A DNA stretch of 64,000 nucleotides. Origin: Mesorhizobium sp. SOD10 (GTDB taxonomy: Bacteria > Pseudomonadota > Alphaproteobacteria > Rhizobiales > Rhizobiaceae). Every line of letters begins with the position of its first letter. The first letter of the stretch is position 1. The notes beneath the pieces were generated by a model. That model was not told where the DNA came from, did not search any database, and was given only the letters and a program-made list of their open reading frames with translations. Below are positions 1-9,108 of this stretch, piece by piece. Made by a program: the position numbers and the translations under genes. Location: the NCBI GenBank assembly GCA_000824805.1, contig CCNA01000002.1:186001-250000 (forward strand), given 5' to 3'.

Positions 1-2
1 CA

Positions 3-809
3 CCCGAGGCGGTCGCCGGCTTGCGCGAGGCCATGCATCTCAACGATCCGGCGATCCTGCGCTTCCTTCGCTGGCTTCTCGGTCTGCTCCGTGGCGACCT
101 CGGCACCTCCTATGCCAATCAGATGCCGGTCGCGGCGCTCATCGGCGGGCGCTTCGTCAACACCATGAAGCTCGCCGGCATCACCACGCTGATCTCGGTC
201 CCACTGGCACTGACGCTCGGCATCACGGCAGCGATGCTGCGCGGCTCGCTCTATGACCGTACCGTCACGGTGCTGTCGATCGGCGTCATCTCGGTGCCGG
301 AGTTCATGGTCGCGACGCTGGCGGTCCTGCTCTTCGCCGTCTATCTCAGGTGGCTGCCGGCGCTGTCTTCGGTCAACGAGGCGCATTCGCTTGCGGATCT
401 CGTGCGCATCTATGCGATGCCTGTGATCACGCTCACCTTCGTCATCTCCGCCCAGATGATCCGCATGACCCGCGCCGCGGTGATCGAAACGCTCTCCACG
501 CCGTATGTGGAGATGGCGCTTCTCAAAGGCGCCTCGCGCAGCCGCATGGTGCTCAGGCACGCGCTTCCCAACGCGCTCGGTCCGATCGTCAACGCGGTCG
601 CGCTCTCGCTGTCCTATCTGGTCGGCGGCGTCATCATCGTGGAGACGATCTTCAACTATCCCGGCATCGCCAAGCTGATGGTCGATGCGGTCGCGACCCG
701 CGACCTCCCGCTGATCCAGAGCTGCGCGATGATCTTCTGTCTCGGCTATCTCCTGCTCATCACGGCCGCCGACGTCATCGCCATCATGTCCAACCCGAGG
801 CTCAGATGA
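3..809 (+). CDS. Peptide-type ABC transporter permease, DppB/OppB family (5' truncated)
   Basis: Inner-membrane permease of a dipeptide/oligopeptide/nickel-type ABC importer. The frame is open to the window edge; residues read upstream of the first possible internal start (PEAVAGLREAMHLNDP) match the usual DppB region before the second membrane segment, so the N-terminus lies outside the window. Several hydrophobic segments are visible, and an EAA-type loop (EMALLKGASRSRMVLRHALP, about residues 161-180 of the visible part) is the contact site for the ATPase. The stop overlaps the start of the next permease as ATGA, indicating one operon. The substrate-binding protein is expected just upstream. 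Substrate cannot be read from the permease; the neighbouring amine-oxidation genes make a modified amino acid, opine or small peptide plausible (inference). Confidence 0.93.
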   Translation, partial: PEAVAGLREAMHLNDPAILRFLRWLLGLLRGDLGTSYANQMPVAALIGGRFVNTMKLAGITTLISVPLALTLGITAAMLRGSLYDRTVTVLSIGVISVPEFMVATLAVLLFAVYLRWLPALSSVNEAHSLADLVRIYAMPVITLTFVISAQMIRMTRAAVIETLSTPYVEMALLKGASRSRMVLRHALPNALGPIVNAVALSLSYLVGGVIIVETIFNYPGIAKLMVDAVATRDLPLIQSCAMIFCLGYLLLITAADVIAIMSNPRLR

Positions 810-1657
810 GAGTGGCGCGCGTGGCATCCTCCCGACGGTCCTTCCTGGGCCACAGCTACAACCTCGTCGGCATCGCGGCCTCGTTGGTCATCCTGGCGTG
901 GACGCTCGTCGCGATCTTCGCGCCCTACATCATCCCTCATCCGATCGGCGACATCGTCGACGACGACTATTTCGGCCCGATGCGTCAGGGGCTATGGCTC
1001 GGTTCCGACTATCTGGGCCGCGACATGCTCTCCAGGGTTCTCATGGGCGCACGCTACACTGTCGGCATCTCGCTCGCCGCCGTCTCCATTGCCTGCTTCT
1101 CGGGCGTCGTGCTCGGCATGATCGCTGCCGTCACCGGCGGCTGGCTCGACACTTGCCTTAGCCGCTTCCTCGACGCGATGAACTCCATCCCCAGCAAGCT
1201 GTTCGGCCTGGTGGTTGTCGCGGCGGTCGGCTCATCGATCCCGGTGCTGATCCTGACGCTTGCAGTGATCTATATCCCCGGCGCGTACCGGTTCGCGCGG
1301 GCGCTCGCGGTCAACATCAACACGATGGATTTCATGACCGTCGCCCGCGTCCGCGGCGAAAGCACGGCCTATCTGATCGGGTCCGAGATCCTGCCCAACA
1401 TCATCCGCCCAGTGCTCGCCGATTTCGGCCTGCGCTTCGTCTTCATCGTGCTTCTGCTCTCCGGCCTTTCCTTCCTCGGGCTAGGCCTGCAGCCTCCCTT
1501 GGCCGACTGGGGCGCGCTGGTACGCGAGAACATCGGCGGTCTGCCCTTCGCGGCTCCGGCCGTCATCGTGCCCTCGCTGGCGATCGCCAGCCTAACCATC
1601 AGCGTCAATCTCTTAATCGACAACCTGCCGCAGAAGATCAGGGACCGGGACGCATGA
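806..1657 (+). CDS. Peptide-type ABC transporter permease, DppC/OppC family
   Basis: Second inner-membrane permease of the same importer, 283 aa. The ATG at 806 overlaps the TGA of the upstream permease (ATGA), which fixes the start; a longer open frame upstream only shadows that gene. Typical DppC features are present: an N-terminal membrane segment, then LGSDYLGRDMLSRVLMGAR (around residue 65-85), and an EAA loop near residues 175-200 (VARVRGES...LPNIIRP). About six membrane segments. The stop overlaps the ATPase gene start, again as ATGA, so the three genes are translationally coupled. Confidence 0.94.
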   Translation: MRVARVASSRRSFLGHSYNLVGIAASLVILAWTLVAIFAPYIIPHPIGDIVDDDYFGPMRQGLWLGSDYLGRDMLSRVLMGARYTVGISLAAVSIACFSGVVLGMIAAVTGGWLDTCLSRFLDAMNSIPSKLFGLVVVAAVGSSIPVLILTLAVIYIPGAYRFARALAVNINTMDFMTVARVRGESTAYLIGSEILPNIIRPVLADFGLRFVFIVLLLSGLSFLGLGLQPPLADWGALVRENIGGLPFAAPAVIVPSLAIASLTISVNLLIDNLPQKIRDRDA

Positions 1658-3309
1658 GCAATCTCGTCGAGATCAGGAAGCTGAGGATCGAGGCGACGAC
1701 CGACGCCGGACGCCTGGTTGAGATCATCAAGGGCGTCAGCCTCGACATCGCCGACGGCGAGATCGTCGCCCTTATCGGCGAGAGCGGCTCCGGCAAGACA
1801 ACGGTGGCGCTCTCGCTCATGGGCCACGCGCGGCCCGGCTGCCGCATCACCGGCGGTGAGATCAACGTGAACGGCAAGAACATGGCCGCGCTTCCCGAAA
1901 AGGAACGCGCCAAGTGCCGCGGCACCGACATTGCCTATGTTCCGCAAAGTGCCGCCGCCGCCTTCAACCCATCCTCCACGATCATGGAGCAGGTGATCGA
2001 GGTGACGCGCATCCACAAGCTGATGCCGCCCGAGCAGGCGCGAAAGCGAGCTGTCGAGCTGTTCCGTGCTCTGTCGCTGCCGGACCCGCAAGGGATTGGC
2101 GCACGCTATCCGCACCAGGTTTCGGGCGGGCAATTGCAGCGCCTGGCGGCAGCCATGGCGCTGATCGGCGATCCCAAGCTGGTCATCTTCGACGAGCCGA
2201 CGACGGCCCTCGACGTGACGACGCAGATCGACGTGCTGAAGGCGTTCAAGTCGGTCATGAAGGCCGGCGGGATAGCGGGTGTCTATGTTTCCCATGACCT
2301 CGCGGTCGTTGCCCAGATCGCCGACCGCATCGTGGTGCTTAAGGGCGGCGAAGTGCAGGAGACAGGCACGACGGCCGAAATCCTTTCGGCTGCCCAGCAT
2401 CCCTATACACGGGAATTGCTAGCCGCTTTCGAGCCGAAGTCGAGGCAAATACGGGCCGATGAAGATTCCAGACCAAAACCGCTGCTTCGCATCGACAATC
2501 TGATGGCCGGATATGGCCCGGTGAAACGTAACGGGCAGCCGGTTATCCGCGCGGTCGATTCCGTCAGCCTAGTCGTGGAGAAGGGCCGCAATCTCGGCGT
2601 CATCGGCGAGTCCGGCTGCGGAAAATCGACGCTGGCGCGCGCCATCGCAGGCATTCATCCGGCGGCGACCGGCGATATCGTCTTCGATGGCAAGGCGCTG
2701 GAGCGCGCCGCCGGGAAACGCACTCGCGACCAGCTGCGCGAGATGCAGATCGTCTTCCAATACGCCGATACCGCGCTCAATCCCGCCAAGCCCATCGAGG
2801 ACATCATCTCGCGACCGCTGACCTTCTATCACGGGCTCGACAGGCAAGCGCGCTCGAAGCGGGTCGACGAACTGCTCGACATGGTGCGCCTGCCAAGGGC
2901 GCTGCGCTACCGTCATCCTTCCGAGCTTTCAGGCGGGCAGAAGCAGCGTGTGAACTTCGCGCGCGCTCTCGCGGCATCGCCCAAGCTCATTATCTGCGAC
3001 GAAATCACCTCGGCCCTCGACACGGTTGTGGCCTCGGCCGTGATCGAGCTGCTCAAGGAGCTGCAGCGCGAACTGGGACTGTCCTACATCTTCATCAGTC
3101 ACGACCTCTCGGTCGTCGAAGCCATCTGCGACCAGATCATGGTCATGTACAAGGGGGAGCGGGTGGAACAGATCACGCCCGACAAGGTGAAGGCGCCGAC
3201 CCATCCCTACTCCAAGCTTCTGTTCTCTTCCGTGCCGAAGCTCGATCCGACATGGCTCGACGGCCTCGTCCGCGACCCCGAGCTCGTCAACCAGTACGGC
3301 CACCGCTGA
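1654..3309 (+). CDS. ABC transporter ATP-binding protein, DppD-DppF fusion
   Basis: Cytoplasmic energising subunit, 551 aa, carrying two complete ABC domains in one chain where many systems use separate DppD and DppF. Domain 1: Walker A GESGSGKTT (about residue 42), signature VSGGQLQR, Walker B LVIFDEPTTALD. Domain 2: Walker A GESGCGKST (about residue 318), signature LSGGQKQR, Walker B LIICDEITSALD, with Ile-Thr where most paralogs have Pro-Thr or Pro-Val. Both switch histidines (VSHDLAVV, ISHDLSVV) are present, so both sites look competent. The C-terminal extension of each half resembles the oligopeptide-transporter tail. The start overlaps the upstream stop (ATGA). The 92 bp to the convergent lrp-type gene hold no clear terminator. 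Confidence 0.94.
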   Translation: MSNLVEIRKLRIEATTDAGRLVEIIKGVSLDIADGEIVALIGESGSGKTTVALSLMGHARPGCRITGGEINVNGKNMAALPEKERAKCRGTDIAYVPQSAAAAFNPSSTIMEQVIEVTRIHKLMPPEQARKRAVELFRALSLPDPQGIGARYPHQVSGGQLQRLAAAMALIGDPKLVIFDEPTTALDVTTQIDVLKAFKSVMKAGGIAGVYVSHDLAVVAQIADRIVVLKGGEVQETGTTAEILSAAQHPYTRELLAAFEPKSRQIRADEDSRPKPLLRIDNLMAGYGPVKRNGQPVIRAVDSVSLVVEKGRNLGVIGESGCGKSTLARAIAGIHPAATGDIVFDGKALERAAGKRTRDQLREMQIVFQYADTALNPAKPIEDIISRPLTFYHGLDRQARSKRVDELLDMVRLPRALRYRHPSELSGGQKQRVNFARALAASPKLIICDEITSALDTVVASAVIELLKELQRELGLSYIFISHDLSVVEAICDQIMVMYKGERVEQITPDKVKAPTHPYSKLLFSSVPKLDPTWLDGLVRDPELVNQYGHR

Positions 3310-3401
3310 GCGACAGCCTGAGCATCTCGTTGCAAAGCGGACTGTAGGCGGATAGCACGCGTGGATCGATGACGGGGCCTTGTTTGAGGAAAACGGCCGC
3401 C

Positions 3402-3878
3402 TCACATTGGGAAGAGGCTGGGCAGCGGCATGTGCGATTTGACGATGGGAGATTTCAGCACCACGAAGCTGAAATATTTGTCGATGCCGATGTCCATATC
3501 GGTCAGCCGCTCCATGATAGTCTGGTATTCGCCGATGCCGGCGGTCACGAATTTCATCAGGTAATCGTAACCACCCGACACGAGATGGCATTCGATAACC
3601 TGGTCGATCTTCTCCACGACAGCGAGAAAGCGGGCGAAATCCACTTGGCGGTGGTTCTTCAAGGTGATTTCGGTGAACACGGTCAGTGTCTGCCCGAGCT
3701 TGCCTATGTTGACCTGCGCCGAATAGCCTTCGATGTAACCTTCCGATTGGAGCTTCTTGACCCGCATCAGGCAAGGGCTCGGCGACAGATGCACCAGATC
3801 GGCCAGTTCGACATTGGTGATGCGGCCGTTCTTCTGCAATTCGTGCAGAATCTTGATGTCGATCCGATCCAGTTTCAC
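3402..3878 (-). CDS. Lrp/AsnC family transcriptional regulator
   Basis: DNA-binding regulator of the leucine-responsive family, 158 aa from the chosen GTG at 3878. That start gives VKLDRIDIKILHELQKNGR, the standard family beginning, and has GGAG seven bases upstream; the longer open frame to 3965 adds atypical sequence. The N-terminal helix-turn-helix (about residues 1-60, including ITNVELADLVHLSPSPCLMRVKKL) is followed by the alpha/beta RAM effector domain (LVSGGYDYLMKFVTAGIGEYQTIMERL). It is divergent from an FAD amine oxidase, with a near-consensus Lrp box between them, so local control of that oxidase in response to an amino-acid ligand is likely. PutR- and BkdR-type regulators are the nearest functional analogues; the ligand is not determinable. 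Confidence 0.92.
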   Translation of the reverse strand: MKLDRIDIKILHELQKNGRITNVELADLVHLSPSPCLMRVKKLQSEGYIEGYSAQVNIGKLGQTLTVFTEITLKNHRQVDFARFLAVVEKIDQVIECHLVSGGYDYLMKFVTAGIGEYQTIMERLTDMDIGIDKYFSFVVLKSPIVKSHMPLPSLFPM

Positions 3879-3903
3879 AGCCGTCTCCGAAGAAAGCGCG
3901 CCA

Positions 3904-3918
3904 CAGCATAAAATGCTG
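3904..3918. promoter_or_regulatory. Candidate Lrp-type operator
   Basis: A perfect 6-bp palindrome with an AAA centre, CAGCATAAAATGCTG. By eye it agrees at 13 of 15 positions with the E. coli Lrp consensus YAGHAWATTWTDCTR. It lies 26 bp upstream of the lrp-type GTG and about 185 bp upstream of the divergent oxidase, so autoregulation is the most direct reading, with possible control of the oxidase through additional sites. Confidence 0.6.
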
Positions 3919-4101
3919 CCGCGATAATTGCCAATGACACTACCACAGCCCGCCGGTCTGTCCATCAGGGCGGATGCCTCTTTGAAACGCAGCGGCTCCC
4001 GATTTTAACCGGGCTGGCGGAATAAAATTCTGCCTCGACCCCAACTGCAGCAGCGGCTGCCTGCGCAACGCGCTAAATTGGCGCTTCAAGGTGGAGAGAT
4101 C

Positions 4102-5424
4102 ATGCGCGCGCCGCTGCAGCAAATCGAAACGTCCGGCGAACTGCCACAATCCGCGGATGCGGTGGTGATCGGAGGCGGCATCGTCGGCGTCTTCGCGGCC
4201 TATTACCTGGCGCGGCGCGGCATGAAGGTCGCGCTTGTCGAGAAGGGACGCATCGGCGCCGAGCAGTCCTGCAGGAATTGGGGATGGTGCCGCCAGCAGA
4301 ACCGCGACGCCCGCGAGCTGCCGATGGCGACTCGCAGCCTCGATCTGTGGGAGCGTTTTGCGGCCGAAACCGGCGAGGACACCGGCTTCCGCCGCTGCGG
4401 TCTTCTCTATCTGAGCAATGACGAGGCGGAACTGGCCGGCTGGGCGCGCTGGCGCGACTTCGCCAAGACGGCCGGCGTCACCACGCATATGCTTGACAGC
4501 GCTGCGGCCAGCGAGCGGGGCCGCGCCACCGGCCGCACCTGGAAGGGCGGCGTCTTCTCGCCGACCGATGGCACCGCCGATCCGTCCCGGGCCGCGCCCG
4601 CGGTCGCCCGCGCCATCATCCAGCTCGGCGGCAGCGTGCACCAGAGTTGCGCCGCGCGCGGCATCGAGACCGAAGGCGGCCGCCTGAGCGGCGTGGTCAC
4701 GGAAAGCGGAATGATCCGCACGAAGATGGCTGTGGTGGCGGGCGGCGCTTGGGCGTCCTCCTTTTGCCGACAGTTGGGCTTTCGTTTTCCGCAGGCATCG
4801 ATCCGCTCCTCCATCCTGTCGGTCTCGCCCGGGGCGAAGGGCCTGCCGGATGCGCTGCATACGGCGAAGATCTCGGTCACGCGTCGCGGCGACGGCTACA
4901 CGCTCGCCATAAGCGGACGCGGTCGCGTGGACGTGACGCCGCAGCAGCTGCGCTTTTCCCCGCAGTTCGTCCCAATGTTCCTGAAGCGCTGGCGCAGCCT
5001 CGCGCCCGGCGGCCTCCAGGGAATTCGCTCGGGGCACGAAACCCTCAAACGCTGGCGGCTCGACCAGCCGACGCCGATGGAGCGAATGCGCATCCTCGAT
5101 CCGGTTCCGGATCGGGCGACTATCCGCCTGACGCACGCCCGGGCGCTCGAGCTGTTGCCGGCGCTCAGGCAGACCAGGATCAGCGCGGCCTGGGCCGGCT
5201 ATATCGACAGCACGCCGGACGGCGTGCCGGCCATCGGCGGGATAGATACCGTTCCAGGTTTCTTCCTGGCCGCCGGGTTTTCGGGGCACGGCTTCGGCAT
5301 CGGGCCCGGGGCCGGTCACCTCGTCGCCGATCTTGTGACCGGGTCGCAACCGATCGTCGATCCGACGTCCTACGATCCGCGGCGCTTCGATGCTTCGGCT
5401 TGGGGCAAGGTCGCCGACTTCTAG
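4102..5424 (+). CDS. FAD-dependent amine/D-amino-acid oxidoreductase (DadA/DAO family)
   Basis: Flavoprotein of 440 aa that should oxidise a secondary or D-amino acid or similar amine. The ATG at 4102 follows GGAGAG at a good distance; an in-frame TTG at 4078 is less likely. A Rossmann motif VVIGGGIVGVFAA (about residues 19-31) binds FAD, and the C-terminal DAO signature includes AAWAGYIDSTPDGVPAIGG and GFSGHGFGIGPGAGHLVADL. The stretch SCRNWGWCRQQNRD near residue 57 resembles a sub-family seen in rhizobial catabolic loci. It is convergent with the hcnB-like gene (26 bp between stops) and divergent from the Lrp regulator. It may act alone or as the beta subunit for the HcnA/HcnB-like pair; a second candidate beta subunit is at 12284. 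Confidence 0.9.
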   Translation: MRAPLQQIETSGELPQSADAVVIGGGIVGVFAAYYLARRGMKVALVEKGRIGAEQSCRNWGWCRQQNRDARELPMATRSLDLWERFAAETGEDTGFRRCGLLYLSNDEAELAGWARWRDFAKTAGVTTHMLDSAAASERGRATGRTWKGGVFSPTDGTADPSRAAPAVARAIIQLGGSVHQSCAARGIETEGGRLSGVVTESGMIRTKMAVVAGGAWASSFCRQLGFRFPQASIRSSILSVSPGAKGLPDALHTAKISVTRRGDGYTLAISGRGRVDVTPQQLRFSPQFVPMFLKRWRSLAPGGLQGIRSGHETLKRWRLDQPTPMERMRILDPVPDRATIRLTHARALELLPALRQTRISAAWAGYIDSTPDGVPAIGGIDTVPGFFLAAGFSGHGFGIGPGAGHLVADLVTGSQPIVDPTSYDPRRFDASAWGKVADF

Positions 5425-5450
5425 GACTAAGCGTAGCTTGCACAATCGCA

Positions 5451-6818
5451 TCAGCTCTCCTGGAGAAAGGCGCCGATGGGCGCCGGCCGGACAGGGGCCT
5501 GTCCGCGGAACCGTCCCACCGCGCCCGGCGTACAGCCGGCCCGCGTCGCGACGAGCTCGACGGCGGCCAATTGGCAATAGCGTCCCTGGCAGCGCCCCAT
5601 GCCGGCGCGTGAAAGCGACTTCACCCTATTGGCGTCGCCGCCGCCCAAATCCGCGCTCTCGCGCACGGCTCCTGCCGTAACGTTCTCGCAGCGGCAAACG
5701 ATCGCCTCGTCGGGAAGTGTTCGCACCATCGCGACTGGCCAAGGAAACGCACAGGCCAACCCGCGGGCAAAGCGCTCGAGCCGCGCGAGCTTGCGCAGGT
5801 CGGCGCTGACGGAAGGCGCCGGACGCCCGAGATCGGCAAGACACGCAGTCGCGGCAAGGCGCCCGGCCACTTCCGCGCCGTCCGCTCCGAGAAGACGCAC
5901 TCCGTCGCCGGCAAGATAGACGCCGTTGCCCGCCCGACCCATCTCGTCGGCCTTCGGCAGCCATTGCCGCCACTGCTCGTCATAGGCGAAGGCGCATCCA
6001 GCAAGGTCGGCCAGATGCGTCTCCGCCCGCAGGTGCCAACCCATGCCGATCATGTCGCATGCGGTGATTCGCTCGCGGTCGCCGGCGTCGCGCCAGCGCA
6101 GCGCCGTCACCCCCGATGCGCCGGCCTCGATCCGCTCCAGCCGAACGCCCGCGTGATAGCGGCCGCCGAGCATCGCCCGCAGCGCCAGCCCGCGCAGCGC
6201 GATGATTGGGCGGGCGGAAAGTCCCCAGAACCCCTGCATCTGCCGGTGCCAGGGGGAGGTGTCGAGTACCGCCGCCACATCCGCTCCAGCCTTGAGGAGT
6301 TGCGCACCGACCAGCGTCAGCAAAGGCCCCGATCCCATCAGGACAATCCGCCGCCCGAGCGCCACGCCCTGCGCCTTGAGCGCGATCTGCGCCGCGCCGA
6401 GGCTGTAGACGCCGGCGTTCTGCCAGCCGGGGATCGGAGCCATCCGGTCGGACGCTCCGGTGGCAAGGATCAGGCGGTCATAGCCGATCACCTGCACGCC
6501 GCCCTCCCCCAGCACATGCAGCCGCCCCTCATGCACGGCGATGACCGAGCTGCGCGCGCAATAAGTGAGCCGCCCTTCTTCGGCCAGCCTGTCGAAGTGC
6601 ACGTGCAGTGCGCGCGCCTTCGCCGCCTCGGACCCGTAGAGCTGCTCCGGCGTGCGGAGAAACCCTGCCGGCGGGCGGCGATAGATCTGCCCGCCCGCCC
6701 GATTGGCCTCGTCGATCACCACCGGGTGAAGCCGGGCCTCTACAAGCGTTGCGGCGGCCCTTATGCCGGCGGGACCGGCGCCCACGATCACGATCCGCGG
6801 CGCTTGTGGCTCGCTCAC
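5451..6818 (-). CDS. FAD/NAD(P)-binding oxidoreductase with C-terminal [2Fe-2S] domain (HcnB/OoxA-like alpha subunit)
   Basis: Protein of 455 aa related to the alpha subunit of hydrogen cyanide synthase, opine oxidase and D-hydroxyproline dehydrogenase. An N-terminal dinucleotide fold IVIVGAGPAGIRAA (residues 9-22), a second nucleotide-binding region (RRIVLMGSGPLLTLVGAQLL), and a BFD-like iron-sulfur domain with Cys375, Cys377, Cys410 and Cys415 are visible. It starts with GTG overlapping the TGA of the upstream [2Fe-2S] gene (GTGA), so it is translationally coupled and last in the hyuA-hyuB-hcnA-hcnB-like operon. Known heterotrimers of this kind pass electrons from a DadA-type subunit through FAD, FMN and Fe-S centres; the same role is inferred here. 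The substrate is unknown. Confidence 0.9.
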   Translation of the reverse strand: MSEPQAPRIVIVGAGPAGIRAAATLVEARLHPVVIDEANRAGGQIYRRPPAGFLRTPEQLYGSEAAKARALHVHFDRLAEEGRLTYCARSSVIAVHEGRLHVLGEGGVQVIGYDRLILATGASDRMAPIPGWQNAGVYSLGAAQIALKAQGVALGRRIVLMGSGPLLTLVGAQLLKAGADVAAVLDTSPWHRQMQGFWGLSARPIIALRGLALRAMLGGRYHAGVRLERIEAGASGVTALRWRDAGDRERITACDMIGMGWHLRAETHLADLAGCAFAYDEQWRQWLPKADEMGRAGNGVYLAGDGVRLLGADGAEVAGRLAATACLADLGRPAPSVSADLRKLARLERFARGLACAFPWPVAMVRTLPDEAIVCRCENVTAGAVRESADLGGGDANRVKSLSRAGMGRCQGRYCQLAAVELVATRAGCTPGAVGRFRGQAPVRPAPIGAFLQES

Positions 6819-7117
6819 GGCCAGTTCTCCGGCGGCGTCGTGCGCAATCGCATGCCTTCAGCGACAGGCGTTGTACAGGCGCGCAGGCGCGATCCTTCCT
6901 CCTGCCACACCCAGCAATCCTGGCAGGCACCCATGAGGCAAAAGCCGGCGCGCGGTTCGGCTCCGAACTCTGACTTTCGCAGCGCGCGGCCCGATGCCAG
7001 CATGGCGGTCAGCACAGTGTCGCCCGCCAGTGCGCCGCGGATCTCACCGTCAAGAAGGAACTGCACCTCTGCCCGGTCGCGCTCGGCCAGCCGGACGATG
7101 CGGCCGGCCGCGATCAT
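6815..7117 (-). CDS. [2Fe-2S] ferredoxin-like subunit (HcnA/OoxC-like gamma subunit)
   Basis: Small electron-carrying subunit of 100 aa. The ATG at 7117 overlaps the TGA of hyuB (ATGA), which decides the start against a longer open frame. Cysteines 60, 65, 68 and 81 form the C-x4-C-x2-C-x12-C pattern of plant-type [2Fe-2S] subunits in HcnA and D-hydroxyproline dehydrogenase gamma subunits. It lies between hyuB and the hcnB-like gene and overlaps both, so stoichiometric expression of the HcnA/HcnB-like pair is implied. It is expected to sit in a membrane-associated or cytoplasmic dehydrogenase with the HcnB-like protein and one of the two DadA-type proteins nearby. Confidence 0.9.
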   Translation of the reverse strand: MIAAGRIVRLAERDRAEVQFLLDGEIRGALAGDTVLTAMLASGRALRKSEFGAEPRAGFCLMGACQDCWVWQEEGSRLRACTTPVAEGMRLRTTPPENWP

Positions 7118-9108
7118 TCCGCAGCCTCCCGCGCCGCACGAGGACGAGGCAGCTCGGGAAACCGTTCGCAGACCGCATCGAAGGCCGCCTGTACGCCTTC
7201 CGGCCCGGAACGCCCCTTCATGCGGCGGAAGATCTCCGTCTTGGCAAAGAACCGCCAATGGATCGGCAAGGCATCCAGCAGAGCGTGGAGCCGGTCATAG
7301 GCAGCTCGTGTCCACCGCGCTTCGTAGCCTTCGCGCTCCGGACCGAAATGGAAATGGCCGGTGGACGACTTGTGCCGCGCGCGCAATTGCTCCGTCGCCT
7401 GCTCGTCCACCTCGCCGCCGCGGATGACGACGCCGTAGTCGCGCTCGGCCGAGGCCTGCGAGATATAGCCGCGCCGCACATCCTGCGCGACCCGCCTGGG
7501 CTCGCGCCGATGCGGGTCGCCGCGCCCGCCGCCGCCGGCGGAGCGGATCTCAAGCACGTCGCCGGGCTGCAGGACCGCGGTGTCGATGTTGCCCAGCCGC
7601 CGCTCATGCTCGGTCCCCGGATTGACGACCATGTCCGACAGGCCGGCCGCCTTGCCGCCCAGCACACCCCAGGGACGGAAGAAGCTGCGGTCGCGGTTGC
7701 GCGCGGTAATCCGGGAGTCGGGGGCAAAGACGCGAAAGGCCATCTCGGTAGCCAGCCCGCCGCGCCAACGGCCCGCACCGCCGCTGTCACGGGCGAGCCC
7801 GTATTTCACGAACTCGACCGGAGTCTCGGTCTCGGTGATCTCGATCGGCGTGTTCTTGAGATAGGCGGCATCGGCGCCCGACCCATTGGTGCCATCGCGA
7901 TGCGGCATCGCGCCGCCGCCGCCGACCACCGGGTTCACCGCTGCGATGACGGTCCTGCTGGTGCGCTCGTCGGTGGTCATGACGTTGACGATGCAGTTGT
8001 TGCCGGCCGGAGCCGCGGGCAGCCGCTCAGGCACCGCCTGCGAAAAAGCGCCGAATATGACCGAGCGCAGCCGGGCGCAGGTGAGCGAGCGCATGCCGAC
8101 GGCAGCAGGGTGGACCGGGTTAAGCACCGAACCTTGCGGCGTGATGCAGGTGAACGGCCGGGTGAGGCCTGTGTTGAGCAGGATCTTCGGGTTGAGCGTG
8201 TAGAGCACGTAGTAGACGCCGACGAGCAACATCGTGTGGCGCGGGTCACCGCCCGAAGGGACGTTGAGCGAGGAGCCGAGCTGCGGATCGGAACCGGTGA
8301 AGTCGAGCACCGCTTCGTCGCCCCTGATCGTCAGTGTCAGCTTCAGCCGGCAGGGATTGGCCTCGACCGAATCCTCGTCGGCGTAATCGGCGAATTCCCA
8401 GGTGCCGTCAGGCATGGAACGCAGCACGTCGCGCGCCTGCGCCTCCGCATGGTCGAGGAGAGCGGAGACGCCTTCGATGAAGCCGGATTTGCCGAACTTC
8501 TTCACCATCGCCAGAATCTTGCGCTCGCCGGTGTTGAGCGCGCCAACCAGCGCCTTGATGTCGCCGATGTTGAGGTCGGGCTTGCGCACATTGGTGCTCA
8601 TGATCCTGAGGATCGTCTCGTCGAAGACGCCTTCCCTCACCAGCTTCATCGGCGGAAAGCGGATGCCTTCCTGATGGATCTCGGTCAGCGCGCGGCTGAG
8701 CGAGGCCGGCACCGCGCCACCCATGTCGGTGTTGTGGATGTGCCCGCCGGTCCAGGCGACGATCTCGCCGTCGACGAAAACCGGCTTCCACAGATGAGTG
8801 TCGGGCGCATGCGTGGCGACGTGGCCGGAATAGGGATCGTTGGTGAAGGCGACATCCCCCGGCCGGTAGTCATCGACCATGGCGATGGCGCGGTGGTAGG
8901 AAAGCCCCGGATACCAGGTGGCGCCGAGTTCCATCGGCACGGCGAAGGTCGCGCCGGAGCGGTCCATCAGCATGACCGTGAAGTCCTGTGTCTCCTTGAC
9001 GAAGGCGGAGTGCGCGGTGCGGTGCAGCGTGTGCGCCATGTTCTCGGCGGCCGCGCGGGCGTGGTTTGCGAGAACCTGAAGGTTTGTCCGGTCAAACAAG
9101 ACAGTCAC
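7114..9108 (-). CDS. hyuB: Hydantoinase B/5-oxoprolinase subunit (HyuB family)
   Basis: Beta subunit of an ATP-dependent amidohydrolase of the N-methylhydantoinase/5-oxoprolinase/acetone carboxylase superfamily, 664 aa. Family hallmarks are visible: the N-terminal block LANHARAAAENMAHTLHRTA, then FTNDPYSGHVATHAPD, GGHIHNTDMGG, and the C-terminal glycine-rich SAGGGGRGDPHRREP. It starts at a GTG overlapping the HyuA TGA (GTGA) and ends overlapping the [2Fe-2S] gene (ATGA). HyuA and HyuB together hydrolyse a cyclic amide using ATP; which ring (hydantoin, N-methylhydantoin, 5-oxoproline or other) cannot be told from sequence. Coupling to a dehydrogenase pair suggests that the opened product is oxidised. 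Confidence 0.93.
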   Translation of the reverse strand: MTVLFDRTNLQVLANHARAAAENMAHTLHRTAHSAFVKETQDFTVMLMDRSGATFAVPMELGATWYPGLSYHRAIAMVDDYRPGDVAFTNDPYSGHVATHAPDTHLWKPVFVDGEIVAWTGGHIHNTDMGGAVPASLSRALTEIHQEGIRFPPMKLVREGVFDETILRIMSTNVRKPDLNIGDIKALVGALNTGERKILAMVKKFGKSGFIEGVSALLDHAEAQARDVLRSMPDGTWEFADYADEDSVEANPCRLKLTLTIRGDEAVLDFTGSDPQLGSSLNVPSGGDPRHTMLLVGVYYVLYTLNPKILLNTGLTRPFTCITPQGSVLNPVHPAAVGMRSLTCARLRSVIFGAFSQAVPERLPAAPAGNNCIVNVMTTDERTSRTVIAAVNPVVGGGGAMPHRDGTNGSGADAAYLKNTPIEITETETPVEFVKYGLARDSGGAGRWRGGLATEMAFRVFAPDSRITARNRDRSFFRPWGVLGGKAAGLSDMVVNPGTEHERRLGNIDTAVLQPGDVLEIRSAGGGGRGDPHRREPRRVAQDVRRGYISQASAERDYGVVIRGGEVDEQATEQLRARHKSSTGHFHFGPEREGYEARWTRAAYDRLHALLDALPIHWRFFAKTEIFRRMKGRSGPEGVQAAFDAVCERFPELPRPRAAREAAE

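Noticed and set aside
350-805. Longer start for the second permease
   Set aside because: The extension is Arg/His-rich and overlaps the first permease in another frame; the ATGA overlap at 806 is the coupled start.
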